A DNA stretch of 64,000 nucleotides from GCA-003244245 sp050699515 (GTDB lineage Bacteria; Actinomycetota; Actinomycetes; Mycobacteriales; Pseudonocardiaceae), in contig JBOHFF010000101.1 of the NCBI GenBank assembly GCA_050699515.1, forward strand, positions 10,894 to 74,893, written 5' to 3'. Within the stretch, counting starts at the first letter, position 1. The number at the start of each line of letters is the position of its first letter. The notes below the pieces were generated by a model that searched no databases, was not told where the DNA came from, and saw only the letters and a list, made by a program, of their open reading frames with translations. Positions 24,450-33,135 of the stretch are shown piece by piece. A program made the translations under genes and the position numbers.

Positions 24450-24836
24450 GTGGCCACCCAGACCGTCCGCCCGACGACCGTCACGCTCGCGGCCGGCGCC
24501 GATGCGCTCGTGGTGCTGGTATTCGCCGCCGTGGGACGCAGCTCGCATGCCGAGCTGGCGGATGTGGTCGGGGTGTTGACGACAGCGGCGCCGTTTCTGC
24601 TCGGGCTCCTCACCGGGTGGCTGATCATCCGGGCGTGGCGCGCGCCGTTACGGCTGCCGGTCGGCCTGGCGGTGTGGGCTGGCGCCGTGATCGTCGGTCT
24701 CGGCGTACGCGCGGCGTTCACCCACCGATTGCCGCTGCCGTTCGTGCTCGTTGCCGCCACGGGTCTAGCAGTGCTTCTCCTCGGCTGGCGCGCCGTGGCG
24801 CTGCTCACCGCGCGCTCGCGCGGCCAGAGCGCATGA
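24450..24836 (+). CDS. DUF3054 membrane protein
   Basis: A 128-residue integral membrane protein with four helices, starting at GTG 24450. The DUF3054 signature is visible in ALVVLVFAAVGRSSH, PFLLGLLTGWLIIRAW and the late THRLPLPFVLVAATGLAVLL. Function is not established for the family. No regulatory sequence is evident. Confidence 0.88.
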   Translation: MATQTVRPTTVTLAAGADALVVLVFAAVGRSSHAELADVVGVLTTAAPFLLGLLTGWLIIRAWRAPLRLPVGLAVWAGAVIVGLGVRAAFTHRLPLPFVLVAATGLAVLLLGWRAVALLTARSRGQSA

Positions 24837-24943
24837 TCAGCTCAACCGCGACTCCGCGCCGCGACTCGTGTTTGTTCGGATCTACCAACCTCTGTCGAGT
24901 TGCATCATGGTGAGGACATTGCGGTACGAAGGAGGCCTGCTCC

Positions 24944-25684
24944 ATGGTGACCATCAGCACCGAGGATCCCGTCGCGGTCAGCGTGGTCAGGGTCATCCAC
25001 GCCGGTGACGTGGCGGCACTGAGGCGCCTGCTGGCCGAGAATCCTTGGCTGGCGACGGCGAGACTGGGCGACGACGATCCCCAAGGAATGTCGCGCACGC
25101 TGCTGCATGTCGTGACCGACTGGCCCGGCCACTTTCCCCACGGCGCGGCCAGCGTCGCCGCGTTGGTCGAGGCCGGCGCCGACGTCAACGCCCGGTTTCG
25201 TGGGCCACACGAGGAGACGCCGCTGCATTGGGCGGCGAGCTCCGACGACGTGGAAGTGCTCGATGCGCTCCTCGACGCCGGTGCCGACATCGAGGCGCCG
25301 GGCGCGGTCCTCGGCGGTGGCGCCCCGATGGCGGATGCGCGGGGGTTCAAGCAGTGGCGGGTCGCATTCCGGTTGGTTGAGCGCGGCGCGCGCACCACAC
25401 TCGTCGATGCTGCGACGCTCGGCCTGTCCGACCGGGTGGAGGAGCGCTTCACCAGCGCGACGCTGCCCGCGCCGGACGAGGTCACGAGAGCTTTCTGGGG
25501 TGCGTGTCATGGTGGACGGCAGCGCTGCGCCGAGTACCTGCTCGATCGGGGCGCCGACCTGAACTGGGTACCGCCGTGGGAAGACGTGACGCCTCTCGAC
25601 GCAGCCGCGCGAGAACGCGCCGACGAGCTCGTGCAGTGGCTGCGCGACCGTGGGGCCCGATCCGCGACGGAGCTCACCGGGTAG
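24944..25684 (+). CDS. Ankyrin-repeat protein
   Basis: A 246-residue protein starting at ATG 24944 with GGAGG about nine bases upstream. It contains a short tandem of ankyrin units: ALVEAGADVNARFRG, TPLHWAASSDDVEVLDALLD, AGADIEAPG and CAEYLLDRGADLNWVPP. A non-repeat insertion lies at about 130-180. There are no signal or membrane segments. Bacterial ankyrin proteins mediate protein binding; the partner is unknown. Confidence 0.88.
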   Translation: MVTISTEDPVAVSVVRVIHAGDVAALRRLLAENPWLATARLGDDDPQGMSRTLLHVVTDWPGHFPHGAASVAALVEAGADVNARFRGPHEETPLHWAASSDDVEVLDALLDAGADIEAPGAVLGGGAPMADARGFKQWRVAFRLVERGARTTLVDAATLGLSDRVEERFTSATLPAPDEVTRAFWGACHGGRQRCAEYLLDRGADLNWVPPWEDVTPLDAAARERADELVQWLRDRGARSATELTG

Positions 25685-25792
25685 CGGCCGATCTCGGATC
25701 GCTGATCCCGTCGTCGAGGTCAGTACCTCGATTTTTCCGCCTGGCAGCCTGGTGGGTGCGGGTTCCTGCGGGGATGGTGGGAGTGTGGAGGC

Positions 25793-26629
25793 ATGGATCC
25801 GGTTGCGCTGACCGCCCTGCTGGTGGCGGCTGTCCGGGCCCGCGAGCACCAGCGCCCGGACCGGCTGTTCTCGGATCCGTTTGCCGCGGCGCTGGCCGGT
25901 GAGCGGGGCGCCATGCTGCTGGCTGATACCGAGAGCGACAGCGGAGACACTCTGAGCAACCCATACCTCTCGATTCGGGTCCGTTTCTTTGACGATCTCC
26001 TGCTTGAGGCGGTATCCAGCGCGGGGGCACAGCAGGTGGTGCTGCTGGCTGCGGGGATGGACACTCGCGCGTTCCGGCTGCCCTGGCCGGCCGGCACCGA
26101 GGTGTACGAGTTGGACCGGCCGGAGGTGCTGGCCGGCAAGGACGCGATCCTCGAGAGCATGGGTGCGGTTCCGCGTTGCACCCGCCACCGGCTCGGGGTG
26201 GATCTGGCGCGGCCCTGGGGGCAGGCATTGCAGGACGCGGGATTCGACCGCCACGCCCCGTCGATCTGGCTGGCCGAGGGGCTCTTTCAGTATCTGGACG
26301 ACGCCGCGGTCCGGCACGTCGTGAGTCAGACCGCGCAGCTCGCCGCCCCGGGCAGCGTGTTGGGCGCCAACCTGATCAGCGCGGCGTTTCTCGCGCATCC
26401 AGCGTCACAATCCTTTCGCGACGCGTTCGCACGGCTTGGCGCACCCTGGCAGTGGGGGACCGATGAACCCGAGGACTTCTTCGCCCGGTACGGCTGGCGA
26501 GCCACTGTCACGATCCCCGGCCAGGACGGCGCGAACTTCGGGCGCTGGCCCTGGCCGATCACCCGCGATCCGGGTGCGCTGCGCGTGTTCCTGGTCACCG
26601 CTCGCCGCAGCGGTGTCAGTCGTTGGTGA
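25793..26629 (+). CDS. Leucine carboxyl methyltransferase-type SAM-dependent methyltransferase
   Basis: A 278-residue protein of the actinobacterial LCM/PPM-like methyltransferase family (TIGR00027 group), which is expanded in mycobacteria. Motifs: N-terminal RLFSDPFAAALAG, QVVLLAAGMDTRAFRLPW (SAM-binding motif I), VYELDRPEVL (acidic motif II), and SIWLAEGLFQYLDDAAV. ATG 25793 lies at the family start. The substrate, probably polyketide- or lipid-related in some relatives, is unknown. Confidence 0.9.
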   Translation: MDPVALTALLVAAVRAREHQRPDRLFSDPFAAALAGERGAMLLADTESDSGDTLSNPYLSIRVRFFDDLLLEAVSSAGAQQVVLLAAGMDTRAFRLPWPAGTEVYELDRPEVLAGKDAILESMGAVPRCTRHRLGVDLARPWGQALQDAGFDRHAPSIWLAEGLFQYLDDAAVRHVVSQTAQLAAPGSVLGANLISAAFLAHPASQSFRDAFARLGAPWQWGTDEPEDFFARYGWRATVTIPGQDGANFGRWPWPITRDPGALRVFLVTARRSGVSRW

Positions 26630-26642
26630 TATAACCCAGCTC

Positions 26643-27233
26643 ATGCGCGCACCGGATGATCCATATCCCGACACTCTCCACGAAATCATCAAGGCTCGCA
26701 TCGCGGGTGACGAGGTGTCGGCGTCAAGAGCTTTGGCCGGGATCCGCTTTGAACCAAGGTTGCGCAGACCGGAACGGTGTCCCTCAAGAACGGTCATTGC
26801 GGGGATTTACGCCCGCGATAACTACCACTGCCGATATTGTGGTGAACGCGTCATTCTGACACCAGTCATGCGATTGGTTGCACGGCTGTACCCAGAACAG
26901 TTCCCGTACCACCCGAACTGGAAGACCGATTCAACACACCCGGCTTTCGTGTCACGATCAGCAACGCTCGACCATGTCGTGCCGATCGCCGACGAGGGCG
27001 ATCCGGTTGACCCGGCCAATCTAGTAACCGCGTGTTGGGGCTGTAACCGGCGCAAAGGTGACCTGCGGCTCGATGAGATCGGATGGTCGCTGGTCGAGCC
27101 GGCGGACAAGGCATGGAAAGGCTTCACCGAACTTTTCTTCCCGCTATGGGAAGCCGTAGGACGGCCAGACCTGAGTGAGGATGAAGCATGGTGGCTGCGG
27201 GCAACAAGGACCACCGATATCCTGGACCGTTGA
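26643..27233 (+). CDS. HNH endonuclease
   Basis: A 196-residue HNH nuclease. ATG 26643 is preferred because the upstream in-frame part translates another gene's tail. The zinc-knuckle HNH core is YHCRYCGERV, then TLDHVVPIADEG, then NLVTACWGCNRRKGDLRL, giving CxxC, the catalytic His pair and a second CxxC. Stand-alone HNH proteins of this size may act in restriction or in mobile elements. No cognate methylase is nearby. A hairpin (27247-27273) follows the stop. Confidence 0.88.
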   Translation: MRAPDDPYPDTLHEIIKARIAGDEVSASRALAGIRFEPRLRRPERCPSRTVIAGIYARDNYHCRYCGERVILTPVMRLVARLYPEQFPYHPNWKTDSTHPAFVSRSATLDHVVPIADEGDPVDPANLVTACWGCNRRKGDLRLDEIGWSLVEPADKAWKGFTELFFPLWEAVGRPDLSEDEAWWLRATRTTDILDR

Positions 27234-27246
27234 CCCGATGAACCGT

Positions 27247-27273
27247 ACCGCTGGCCACGACACGACCAGCGGT
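27247..27273 (+). terminator. Probable terminator hairpin after the HNH gene
   Basis: Arms ACCGCTGG (27247-27254) and CCAGCGGT (27266-27273) are perfect complements around an 11-base loop, just after the HNH stop. No T-run is present. Confidence 0.5.
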
Positions 27274-27383
27274 TACGAGAACGTTCTGCCCTCATTACCG
27301 AGTGTCCGCTATTCGGCAGAAGAATAAGTCCGGACGGTCTCGTTGACGAGGCGCGGAGTCGCCGAGTCGACGTGACAGCAAGG

Positions 27384-27614
27384 TCAGCTGCGCGGTGACG
27401 GTACGCGCCGTGGACGAGACATCACCGACATCCCCAGGTCGACGATCACGGCGGCGGTGCCCAGTGCCCGGATGAGGTTGCCTCCCATCCGCGTGACGTG
27501 CTGGGTCTGGCGCGCGACCCGGTAGGCGCTGCGCGCGCCGCTACGGAACCCGGAGATCATCCCCAGACCGGCGAGCGCGGCCAGCCCGACCAGCAGGACA
27601 TGCGTCGGGTTCAT
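27384..27614 (-). CDS. Small hydrophobic protein, possible membrane anchor
   Basis: A 76-residue product with ATG 27614 and GGTGAG close upstream. The N-terminus is hydrophobic (THVLLVGLAALAGLGMISG), followed by a basic amphipathic stretch (RSGARSAYRVARQTQHVTR), a second hydrophobic part (LIRALGTAAVIVDLGM) and a basic tail. No family is recognised. It is isolated between two genes on the other strand. Confidence 0.5.
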   Translation of the reverse strand: MNPTHVLLVGLAALAGLGMISGFRSGARSAYRVARQTQHVTRMGGNLIRALGTAAVIVDLGMSVMSRPRRVPSPRS

Positions 27615-27951
27615 CGGGGCTCACCGCCGTCGCGGTGGCCGGGCGGGATTCGTGCCGGCAGCAGCGCCAGCAGTGCCGGTACTCGCTCGCCGCCGGTTGC
27701 CCATCAGAGGCGTCCCCGCACTGGTCACAGTGGACACTGACGCAGCTGTGGACCTGGAGCATTTCGATCTCCTCGATTACTCGTGCTGGGTGTTGGGGAG
27801 ACCCGGTTCGGCGGCGGCTGGCAGGCACTCGACCGCCGAACCGGGGGAATCCCGCGACCCTATCGGGGATGATTTAATGACATTTATTCGGATTTTTTAA
27901 TCCATAGAGGTGTAGAGATGTGCCCTTACTCGGAGACATCCGTGGAGCCGC
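27615..27951. other. Intergenic stretch with a possible zinc-ribbon fragment
   Basis: On the minus strand a frame from ATG 27762 begins LQVHSCVSVHCDQCGDAS, a CxxC start like small actinobacterial zinc-ribbon proteins. It then overlaps the preceding small gene by 74 bases and degenerates into low-complexity sequence, so it is probably a fragment. Bases 27866-27900 are markedly AT-rich and probably hold the promoter of the downstream HTH gene. Confidence 0.35.
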
Positions 27952-28428
27952 ATGAGCTCGCGCTACTCTTTGGCGCCGGGGTGGAGCGCGGAGGAATATG
28001 TGGTGGAGGACTGGGTGGCCGTCGCGCGAGCGATCAGTCGGCGCATGAGTGAGCTCGGCATCAATCAGCGCGAGCTGATTGAGCGCTCGCAGGTCTCGAA
28101 GGCGACGGTCGGCGAGCTTTACCACAACTCCGCACAGCGTCGGCGAAGCGCTCGCACGCTGGAAGCGCTGTCCATAGCACTGGAGTGGCACCCGCGGCAC
28201 CTGGATGCGGTCCTGAAGGCCCAGCGTGCCCCGGAGCTGGGCGAACCGGTGAGCCGTTCCGATGACGATGTTCCCGGACGACTGGCCGCGATTGGGTATC
28301 GCCTTGCCCAGATAGAGACACGACTGAGCGCTTTCAATGAGCTGGGTGACCGACTCAACGAGATAAACACCAACGTCGAAGCGGTGATCAGGTTCGTTGA
28401 CTCGAACTGTAAAAGAGTCAGGGGCTGA
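27952..28428 (+). CDS. XRE-family DNA-binding protein with C-terminal helical region
   Basis: A 158-residue regulator. A HTH domain covers about residues 20-85 (AISRRMSELGINQRELIERS as helices 1-2, KATVGELYHNSA as recognition region, LEALSIALEWHPRHLDAVL). The C-terminal 60 residues are helical and coiled-coil-like (RLAQIETRLSAFNELGDRLN). ATG 27952 is used. The helical tail resembles that of the 139-residue protein at 30861, hinting that both belong to one regulatory family of this region. Confidence 0.8.
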   Translation: MSSRYSLAPGWSAEEYVVEDWVAVARAISRRMSELGINQRELIERSQVSKATVGELYHNSAQRRRSARTLEALSIALEWHPRHLDAVLKAQRAPELGEPVSRSDDDVPGRLAAIGYRLAQIETRLSAFNELGDRLNEINTNVEAVIRFVDSNCKRVRG

Positions 28429-28562
28429 GGGCTTTTGATGCCTGCTGTCCGTGCCGACAAGTCAACAGCGAATCCGCCGCACCAACCATGCACCTGCGAT
28501 GCATCACCAGTGCGCTTTCCGTGTATTTGTAGTGCACGTCACGGTTTTCGGAGCTGTTTCTG

Positions 28563-30395
28563 ATGGAGCCAGTGCGGCTATGGACAGGTCGCACGGCGTG
28601 CGCGCTGCAAGCCGCGCTACGGATGACTAATGAGTCGTTTGCCGCGCATCTGGGTACTGCGGTCAGGACGGTCGCAACGTGGCACCAGAAGCCCGAGCGC
28701 GTACCCAGCGCCGAGATGCAGCAAGCGTTGGACACCGCCCTGGAACGCGCCGCAGTGGGAGCCCAAGTACGATTCGCGATGAATGTCGCCGACACGGGCC
28801 CTACACCGCAGCCACCGCCAACGTCGGAGAACTCAGCCCACGCCGCTGCAGCGGAGACCACGAGCGCAGTGGATGACCGAACAGCCCCTGCCTCATCTAC
28901 GATCACGGTGGAAAAGGCTGAGGACAGCGGGGATGGGAGCTTTATGGGCTGGTTGCAAGTGACGCACGCTGCCTCAGCGCCACCGGACGGTTCCGACGTG
29001 GGGCAGATCATCTGCTGGTACCGCACGCGCGAGGGGCTGACCCAGCAGGAGGCGGCGGCTCGCCTCAACACCACGCAGTCGCGGGTGTCCAAGCTAGAAA
29101 AGGGCACCCAGGCCCTGCGAGATGTCACCGAGCTGCGGCACATCGCGCGTACGCTCGGCATCCCCCCGGAACGGCTGGGTGTCCTACAGGATCACTCGGC
29201 GGCGGCAAGCCCGGCCGTCTCGCACGTCAGCGACCGGCCCGGCCCGATCCGGGACAGCCAGGAACAGTGGCGGCAGATCCGGCGAGCGCTCAACGCCCAC
29301 CGCGTGGTCTTGGCTGAGCTGGCCGCTGACCTGTATCCGGCGCAGCTGCGCATCCCCGGGACCACAGTCCTCACCTCCGCACGCTGGATGCCGGAGGGTC
29401 CGGTGGATCTGGCTGATATCGAGCTGGCATGGCGCCCCGATCCGCCATCGCCGCAGCTGGACGGCCGGGGCCCACCATCCGCTGGCGCGCGCCCTTTGAT
29501 GGCCAGCGGTGAGCGCTATGACCGTTACTCCCGCGCGCTGCGTGACCTGGCCCGGCCCAGACTATTCGACAACCGCGTCAGCTATCGACTGCTCGACGTG
29601 GCATGGGCTGGTCCCCGGGGACTGCTGGGATTCCACTACACGTCCTACTTCAGCGTTCTGGACGTGTATGAAGCGCTGGGGCACGAGTTCGCGCAAGCGT
29701 GGCTCGCCGCGGGTCGAAAGCGCCCGAGTTTCCCGGAGTTGCCGTTCCGCCGGAGCATCATCGACCCGTTCGATCTGTCCGCGCGGCCGGTCCTGCCCGG
29801 TATCGCTACGTTGACGATCCGGCGCGATCCTATCGAGGGTCACTGCATGTACCTGCATCACCGGGACGCCAAGGCGTTGGCCTCCGGGGGCGGCATGTAC
29901 GGCGTGATGCCCGCAGGTGCGTTCCAGCCCGCGGCACTGGCACCAGCGCACCAAAACAACGACTTCTCTCTCTGGCGTAACATCCAGCGCGAGTACTCTG
30001 AGGAATTCCTCGGCAATAGCGAACACGACGGCAACAGCATCGACCCGATCTCCTACGACACCGACGAACCCTTCGCGTCTTTCGAGCGGGCCCGCCAGGC
30101 CGGTGATTTCCGTGTATTCGCCACTGCCATGGTGCTCGAACCGCTTACCCTGTGGGTCGATCTGCTGAGTGTCGCGGTCATTGAGGCTCCGGTGTTCGAT
30201 GCGCTGTTCTCCGGGATGGTCGCCGTGAATGAGGAAGGTGCCGCGGTCAGCACCGAGGCCGGCCGCCCCACCGTGGGAATCCCGTTCACCGCAGCGGCCC
30301 GCGAGCGGCTGCGCACCGAGCCGCTGCTCTCACCGATCGCGCGGGCCTGCATCGAGCTGGCCTGGCAACACCGGCACCAGATCCTCGGCCGCTGA
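28563..30395 (+). CDS. Double-HTH XRE regulator with large conserved C-terminal domain
   Basis: A 610-residue protein. The N-terminal HTH-like unit (about 10-70, FAAHLGTAVRTVATWHQKPE) is followed by a linker. A second, classical XRE domain (about 150-205) has TREGLTQQEAAARLNTTQSRVSKLEKG. The C-terminal 330 residues are a conserved actinobacterial domain with DNRVSYRLLDV, LPFRRSIIDPFDLS, GGGMYGVMPAGAFQP and LWRNIQREYSEEFLGN. Such proteins are probably ligand-responsive regulators of nearby metabolism. The ligand is not deducible. ATG 28563 is the first start in the frame. Confidence 0.85.
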   Translation: MEPVRLWTGRTACALQAALRMTNESFAAHLGTAVRTVATWHQKPERVPSAEMQQALDTALERAAVGAQVRFAMNVADTGPTPQPPPTSENSAHAAAAETTSAVDDRTAPASSTITVEKAEDSGDGSFMGWLQVTHAASAPPDGSDVGQIICWYRTREGLTQQEAAARLNTTQSRVSKLEKGTQALRDVTELRHIARTLGIPPERLGVLQDHSAAASPAVSHVSDRPGPIRDSQEQWRQIRRALNAHRVVLAELAADLYPAQLRIPGTTVLTSARWMPEGPVDLADIELAWRPDPPSPQLDGRGPPSAGARPLMASGERYDRYSRALRDLARPRLFDNRVSYRLLDVAWAGPRGLLGFHYTSYFSVLDVYEALGHEFAQAWLAAGRKRPSFPELPFRRSIIDPFDLSARPVLPGIATLTIRRDPIEGHCMYLHHRDAKALASGGGMYGVMPAGAFQPAALAPAHQNNDFSLWRNIQREYSEEFLGNSEHDGNSIDPISYDTDEPFASFERARQAGDFRVFATAMVLEPLTLWVDLLSVAVIEAPVFDALFSGMVAVNEEGAAVSTEAGRPTVGIPFTAAARERLRTEPLLSPIARACIELAWQHRHQILGR

Positions 30396-30400
30396 GAGTT

Positions 30401-30771
30401 CTGGCCACCGGAGCCCCCGGCTTTGTCGGTTTACCCGGTGGGCCGCACTGCTGGTCGAGCGAGGGCACGAGGTGATCGGGCTGACCCGCTCCCGGGAATC
30501 CGTGCTGCCCACCGTGGCGCGGTTTGAGGGTGACCTGCGCGCACCCAAGAGGCTGCCAGAGGGCGCTCGCTGAGGTCGAGGGAGTCTGCCACTTGGCCGG
30601 GCTCACCAAGGTCCGCGAGTCACGGAGTGATCCGCTCGATTACCGGCGCACGAACCGGCGACATTGGTGGCTGACAGCACCCGCATCCGCTCCGAACTGG
30701 GCTGGCAACCCAAAAAATCAAACCTCTTCAAGATCATCTCAGACGTCTGGGGTGCTCTGACCAGCGACTAG
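30401..30771 (+). pseudogene. Collapsed NAD-dependent epimerase/dehydratase remnant
   Basis: Pieces of a short-chain epimerase are spread over frames: GAPGFVG (NAD-binding GxxGxxG), LLVERGHEVIGLTRSRESVL, VEGVCHLAGLTKVRES, and the C-terminal end STRIRSELGWQPKKS to the stop TAG at 30769. The middle (catalytic Tyr-Lys and substrate domain) is missing and the joins are frameshifted. It is clearly dead and has lost about two thirds of the gene. Confidence 0.75.
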
Positions 30772-30860
30772 TCGCCTGTCGACTATTCCGATCCGGAATA
30801 GCACGGTACTGACTACGCTCCGCCTACCATGACGGCCTGAACTGCTGTTGCCTTGCTGAC

Positions 30861-31280
30861 ATGACCAGCACGGGACGACAACGCCACCCCGGCGCGACGC
30901 CCGCGCCAGGCGAGCACAGGCCCACCAAGCTGGCAGGACGGACGGTGCGGTACCGCCCATCGCCGCCCGTCCTGCCCACCAGCTCAAACGACCTACCGAG
31001 CAACCGCCGCCCACGCCGTGCCACCCCGAACCGCGTATCAGGTGAGCGCGCCACGATCGCGGATCCCATCGGTGAGCCGGTGCGCGGGACTGATGTCGAT
31101 CTGCTGAGCAGACTCACCGCGATTGAGCACCGCCTGCACCAGGTGTCGATCCAGCTCAGCACGTTGCTCAGCCAACTCGACCAGAACTGCGCCACCCTCG
31201 AAACGCTGTCTCTGCGCCCGGCCTGGTATCGGGGTTCGCTGGGTGACCAGGATACCCAGCGCGGGCGGGCTGCCCGGTGA
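30861..31280 (+). CDS. Small-gene cassette copy 1, gene 1: Pro/Arg-rich protein with helical C-terminus
   Basis: A 139-residue protein. The first 70 residues are Pro/Arg-rich and probably disordered. Residues about 78-115 form a helix (DLLSRLTAIEHRLHQVSIQL), possibly a coiled coil. GTG of the next gene overlaps its stop, which supports real translation. No family is recognised. Confidence 0.5.
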   Translation: MTSTGRQRHPGATPAPGEHRPTKLAGRTVRYRPSPPVLPTSSNDLPSNRRPRRATPNRVSGERATIADPIGEPVRGTDVDLLSRLTAIEHRLHQVSIQLSTLLSQLDQNCATLETLSLRPAWYRGSLGDQDTQRGRAAR

Positions 31281-31537
31281 GCGCGGGGCCCAAGCACCGG
31301 GGGGTGTCGGATCGTCGTCGCTGGCGGCGGTCATCGGCTCAGGTCGTGGTCCCGGTGCAGCGTCGACCAGGCATCGAGGTGGTGGACGCGCGGACCCGGG
31401 TGGCGCATCGGGTGAGTCCTGACGAGCTGCGAACTGGTCGCCACCGTGGGGACTACCAAGCGTTTTGTGGTACCCGGCTGCTGGCAGCGAGCCTGACCGA
31501 CCCCGGACGCCGCTCGTGTCCGGAGTGCGCGTCGTGA
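31277..31537 (+). CDS. Small-gene cassette copy 1, gene 2: Cys-motif (zinc-ribbon-like) protein
   Basis: An 86-residue protein with GTG 31277 overlapping the previous stop (GTGA). The conserved part is IEVVDARTRVAHRVSPDELR, then GDYQAFCGTRLLAASL, ending CPECAS. Together these give a C-x18-C-x2-C pattern suited to zinc. A second, frameshifted copy lies at 63301-63579 and a third fragment near 63635. Function unknown; the next gene again overlaps by GTGA. Confidence 0.65.
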   Translation: MSAGPKHRGVSDRRRWRRSSAQVVVPVQRRPGIEVVDARTRVAHRVSPDELRTGRHRGDYQAFCGTRLLAASLTDPGRRSCPECAS

Positions 31538-31716
31538 GTGATCCCCAGGTCGATATCGAGGCCGTCTGCGAGCTACACCAGGGCTCGAGCCGTCTGCTGA
31601 TGCGGCGCGAGGGTGACCGGATCGTGCTGAGGGGGCATGCCGATGGCTGCTGTGTGATCTCGCTAGGCGATCCGGCCGCTGCGCTGCTGTTCGTCCTCGG
31701 GGAGTTGCTGGGATGA
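31534..31716 (+). CDS. Small-gene cassette copy 1, gene 3: 60-residue protein
   Basis: GTG 31534 overlaps the stop of the Cys-motif gene. The product contains VCELHQGSSRLLMRREGDRI, then HADGCCVISLGDPAAALLFV and ends LGELLG. Its counterpart at 63121-63304 keeps MRREGDR, CCVI and LGE-LG, so the protein is under selection or was duplicated recently. No known domain. The four-gene overlap chain implies one operon. Confidence 0.6.
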   Translation: MSDPQVDIEAVCELHQGSSRLLMRREGDRIVLRGHADGCCVISLGDPAAALLFVLGELLG

Positions 31717-31895
31717 CCGGCCGGGCCGCGTGGGTGCTCACCCACGGATGGGAAGCGGGAATACCGCGACGCGCTCACCGACTCATCCCGGTACGACTCC
31801 GCCACCAGCGTCCAGCCCTGCCCACTCACTACCCGCACGTGATCGGCAATGCTGCTCGTCCAACGAGCGAGCCTGCCCCGACCGATCCAGGCTGA
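31713..31895 (+). CDS. Small-gene cassette copy 1, gene 4: hypothetical
   Basis: ATG 31713 overlaps the previous stop. The 60-residue product (start TGRAAWVLTHGWEAGIPRR) is basic and has no recognisable domain. It does not clearly match the 71-residue protein in the same position of the second cassette. It may be a decayed reading frame. Confidence 0.3.
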   Translation: MTGRAAWVLTHGWEAGIPRRAHRLIPVRLRHQRPALPTHYPHVIGNAARPTSEPAPTDPG

Positions 31896-31955
31896 CCCGC
31901 AAGTACTCCCGCGCACGCCTACCCTGTTTACGCTGCTCAACACCGTCCATGGCCA

Positions 31956-32153
31956 TCACGGCCGAAAGCGTACCTCTAGCAAGGTACCGAGCGCGAAAAA
32001 CGTCGCTGACGTCTCGTTCACGGCATCTCGGCGGACTTCCGGCACCGGTAGATCATCAAGCGCGTGCACGAGCGCATCGTGCTGGCAGGGTAGCGAAATG
32101 CTCACGCCAACCACCCTGCCAACCTCTCGATCGGTGACTGGCAGGGGCACCAT
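31956..32153 (-). CDS. Hypothetical 65-residue protein
   Basis: ATG 32153 starts VPLPVTDREVGRVVGVSISL. The protein continues with HALDDLPVPEVRRDAVNETS and ends LEVRFRP. Codon use is GC3-rich on this strand and the amphipathic pattern looks protein-like. No family is recognised, and the flanks are pseudogenes. Confidence 0.4.
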   Translation of the reverse strand: MVPLPVTDREVGRVVGVSISLPCQHDALVHALDDLPVPEVRRDAVNETSATFFALGTLLEVRFRP

Positions 32154-32344
32154 GCGAGCGTCGATCCGGGTCAGATCCTCGCCTACGTGAAGAACCGTCC
32201 CCAACCGAGGAAGCAGCCCTGCGCGAAATCAATATCGCCGGCCCCGCAGCTTGGTTGTGTTGAAGAGTTGTCGCCGCCTGCCGGACGTTCCTGATCAGCA
32301 GCGGCCACGCCCGCGTCAGTGAGAATAATTCCGCTGATGGCGAA

Positions 32345-32840
32345 ATGCGTCGTCTCTCGGTTCAGCGCCAGCTCATCGAAGCGGTCGAGGGCTTCAGCGA
32401 CTGGGATCTCGACGCGTTCCTGTGGGGTGACTGGCATGGGGACGAGGTCAGGGACAAGCGCATCGAGCGGCCGCCGATCGCCGCCCTCGACCGGCTCCAG
32501 CCCCGCTGCTTCCTCTCCGCCAAGGAGTTCACCTGCGCGCGGGCACGGACGAACGGATCGTCAAGGTCACGCTGCCGAGCCCGAGCCTGTTCGCCAACTT
32601 CTACGATCCGCAGCGCTCCCACGCGGCCCATCCGACCTTGGAGAGCTTCCTGGCCGATCTCGCCGAGATCTTCCGCGAGGAGGCCGACCGAGCTGGTGCG
32701 GCGGGGCTGCGAATATGTCCAGCTCGACGCTCCGCACTATCCGCTCCTGCTCGATCCCGCCTATCGCGACTTTTACGCCAGCAGAGGCTGGCTCGAGCTC
32801 GGCCTCGAGCTCGACAACCTCGTCTTCAGAGAGCGTCCCA
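32345..32840 (+). pseudogene. Cobalamin-independent methionine synthase-like fragment with two frameshifts
   Basis: Reading across frames gives FLWGDWHGDEVRDKRIERPP, then IVKVTLPSPSLFANFYDPQR and TLESFLADLAEIFREEAD, then RRGCEYVQLDAPHYPLLLDP and YRDFYASRGW. This is the central part of a MetE_C-type protein, including the VQLDAPHY strand. The frame shifts near 32540 and returns near 32690. Neither end of the family is present, so the gene is dead. Confidence 0.75.
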
Positions 32841-32965
32841 GCGTGACGACGTCGTGACCGAGCACGCGGGCCCGTCCGGCGTCCGGGCGTAGCAGCGTGG
32901 CGAGCACCCGGACGGTGGTGGTCTTGCCCGAGCCGCTGGGCCCCAGCAGCCCGAGGCCTGAGAGC
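32841..32965 (-). pseudogene. ABC transporter ATPase fragment (DrrA-like)
   Basis: The minus strand reads GLLGPSGSGKTTTVRVLATL (Walker A) and DAGRARVLGHDVV, the first 45 residues of a drug-type ABC ATPase. The remainder is absent, cut at the join with the methionine-synthase fragment near 32840. This is a gene remnant. Confidence 0.7.
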
Positions 32966-33135
32966 GCGCTGATGGTCGGTTTATCCGCTTTGCGCACCCT
33001 TCGGAATTCGGCTGCTGGAGTCGATTTTCATCTCTACGATTGTGGTGTTACGCGCACGATGCCGTCGCGGGTCGGCGCGGAGGCTCGCTACGGGGAGTAG
33101 TAGAACCAAGACCATCGGATAAGGGGGAAATGCCG

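Noticed and set aside
27541..27762. Minus-strand CxxC frame (VHCDQCGDAS)
   Set aside because: Only the first 20 or so residues look protein-like, and the rest overlaps another gene; kept only as a possible fragment.
31038..31943. Open frame of 301 codons opposite the small-gene cassette
   Set aside because: The plus-strand frames overlap by GTGA/ATGA and have a homologous second copy, so the plus strand is preferred.
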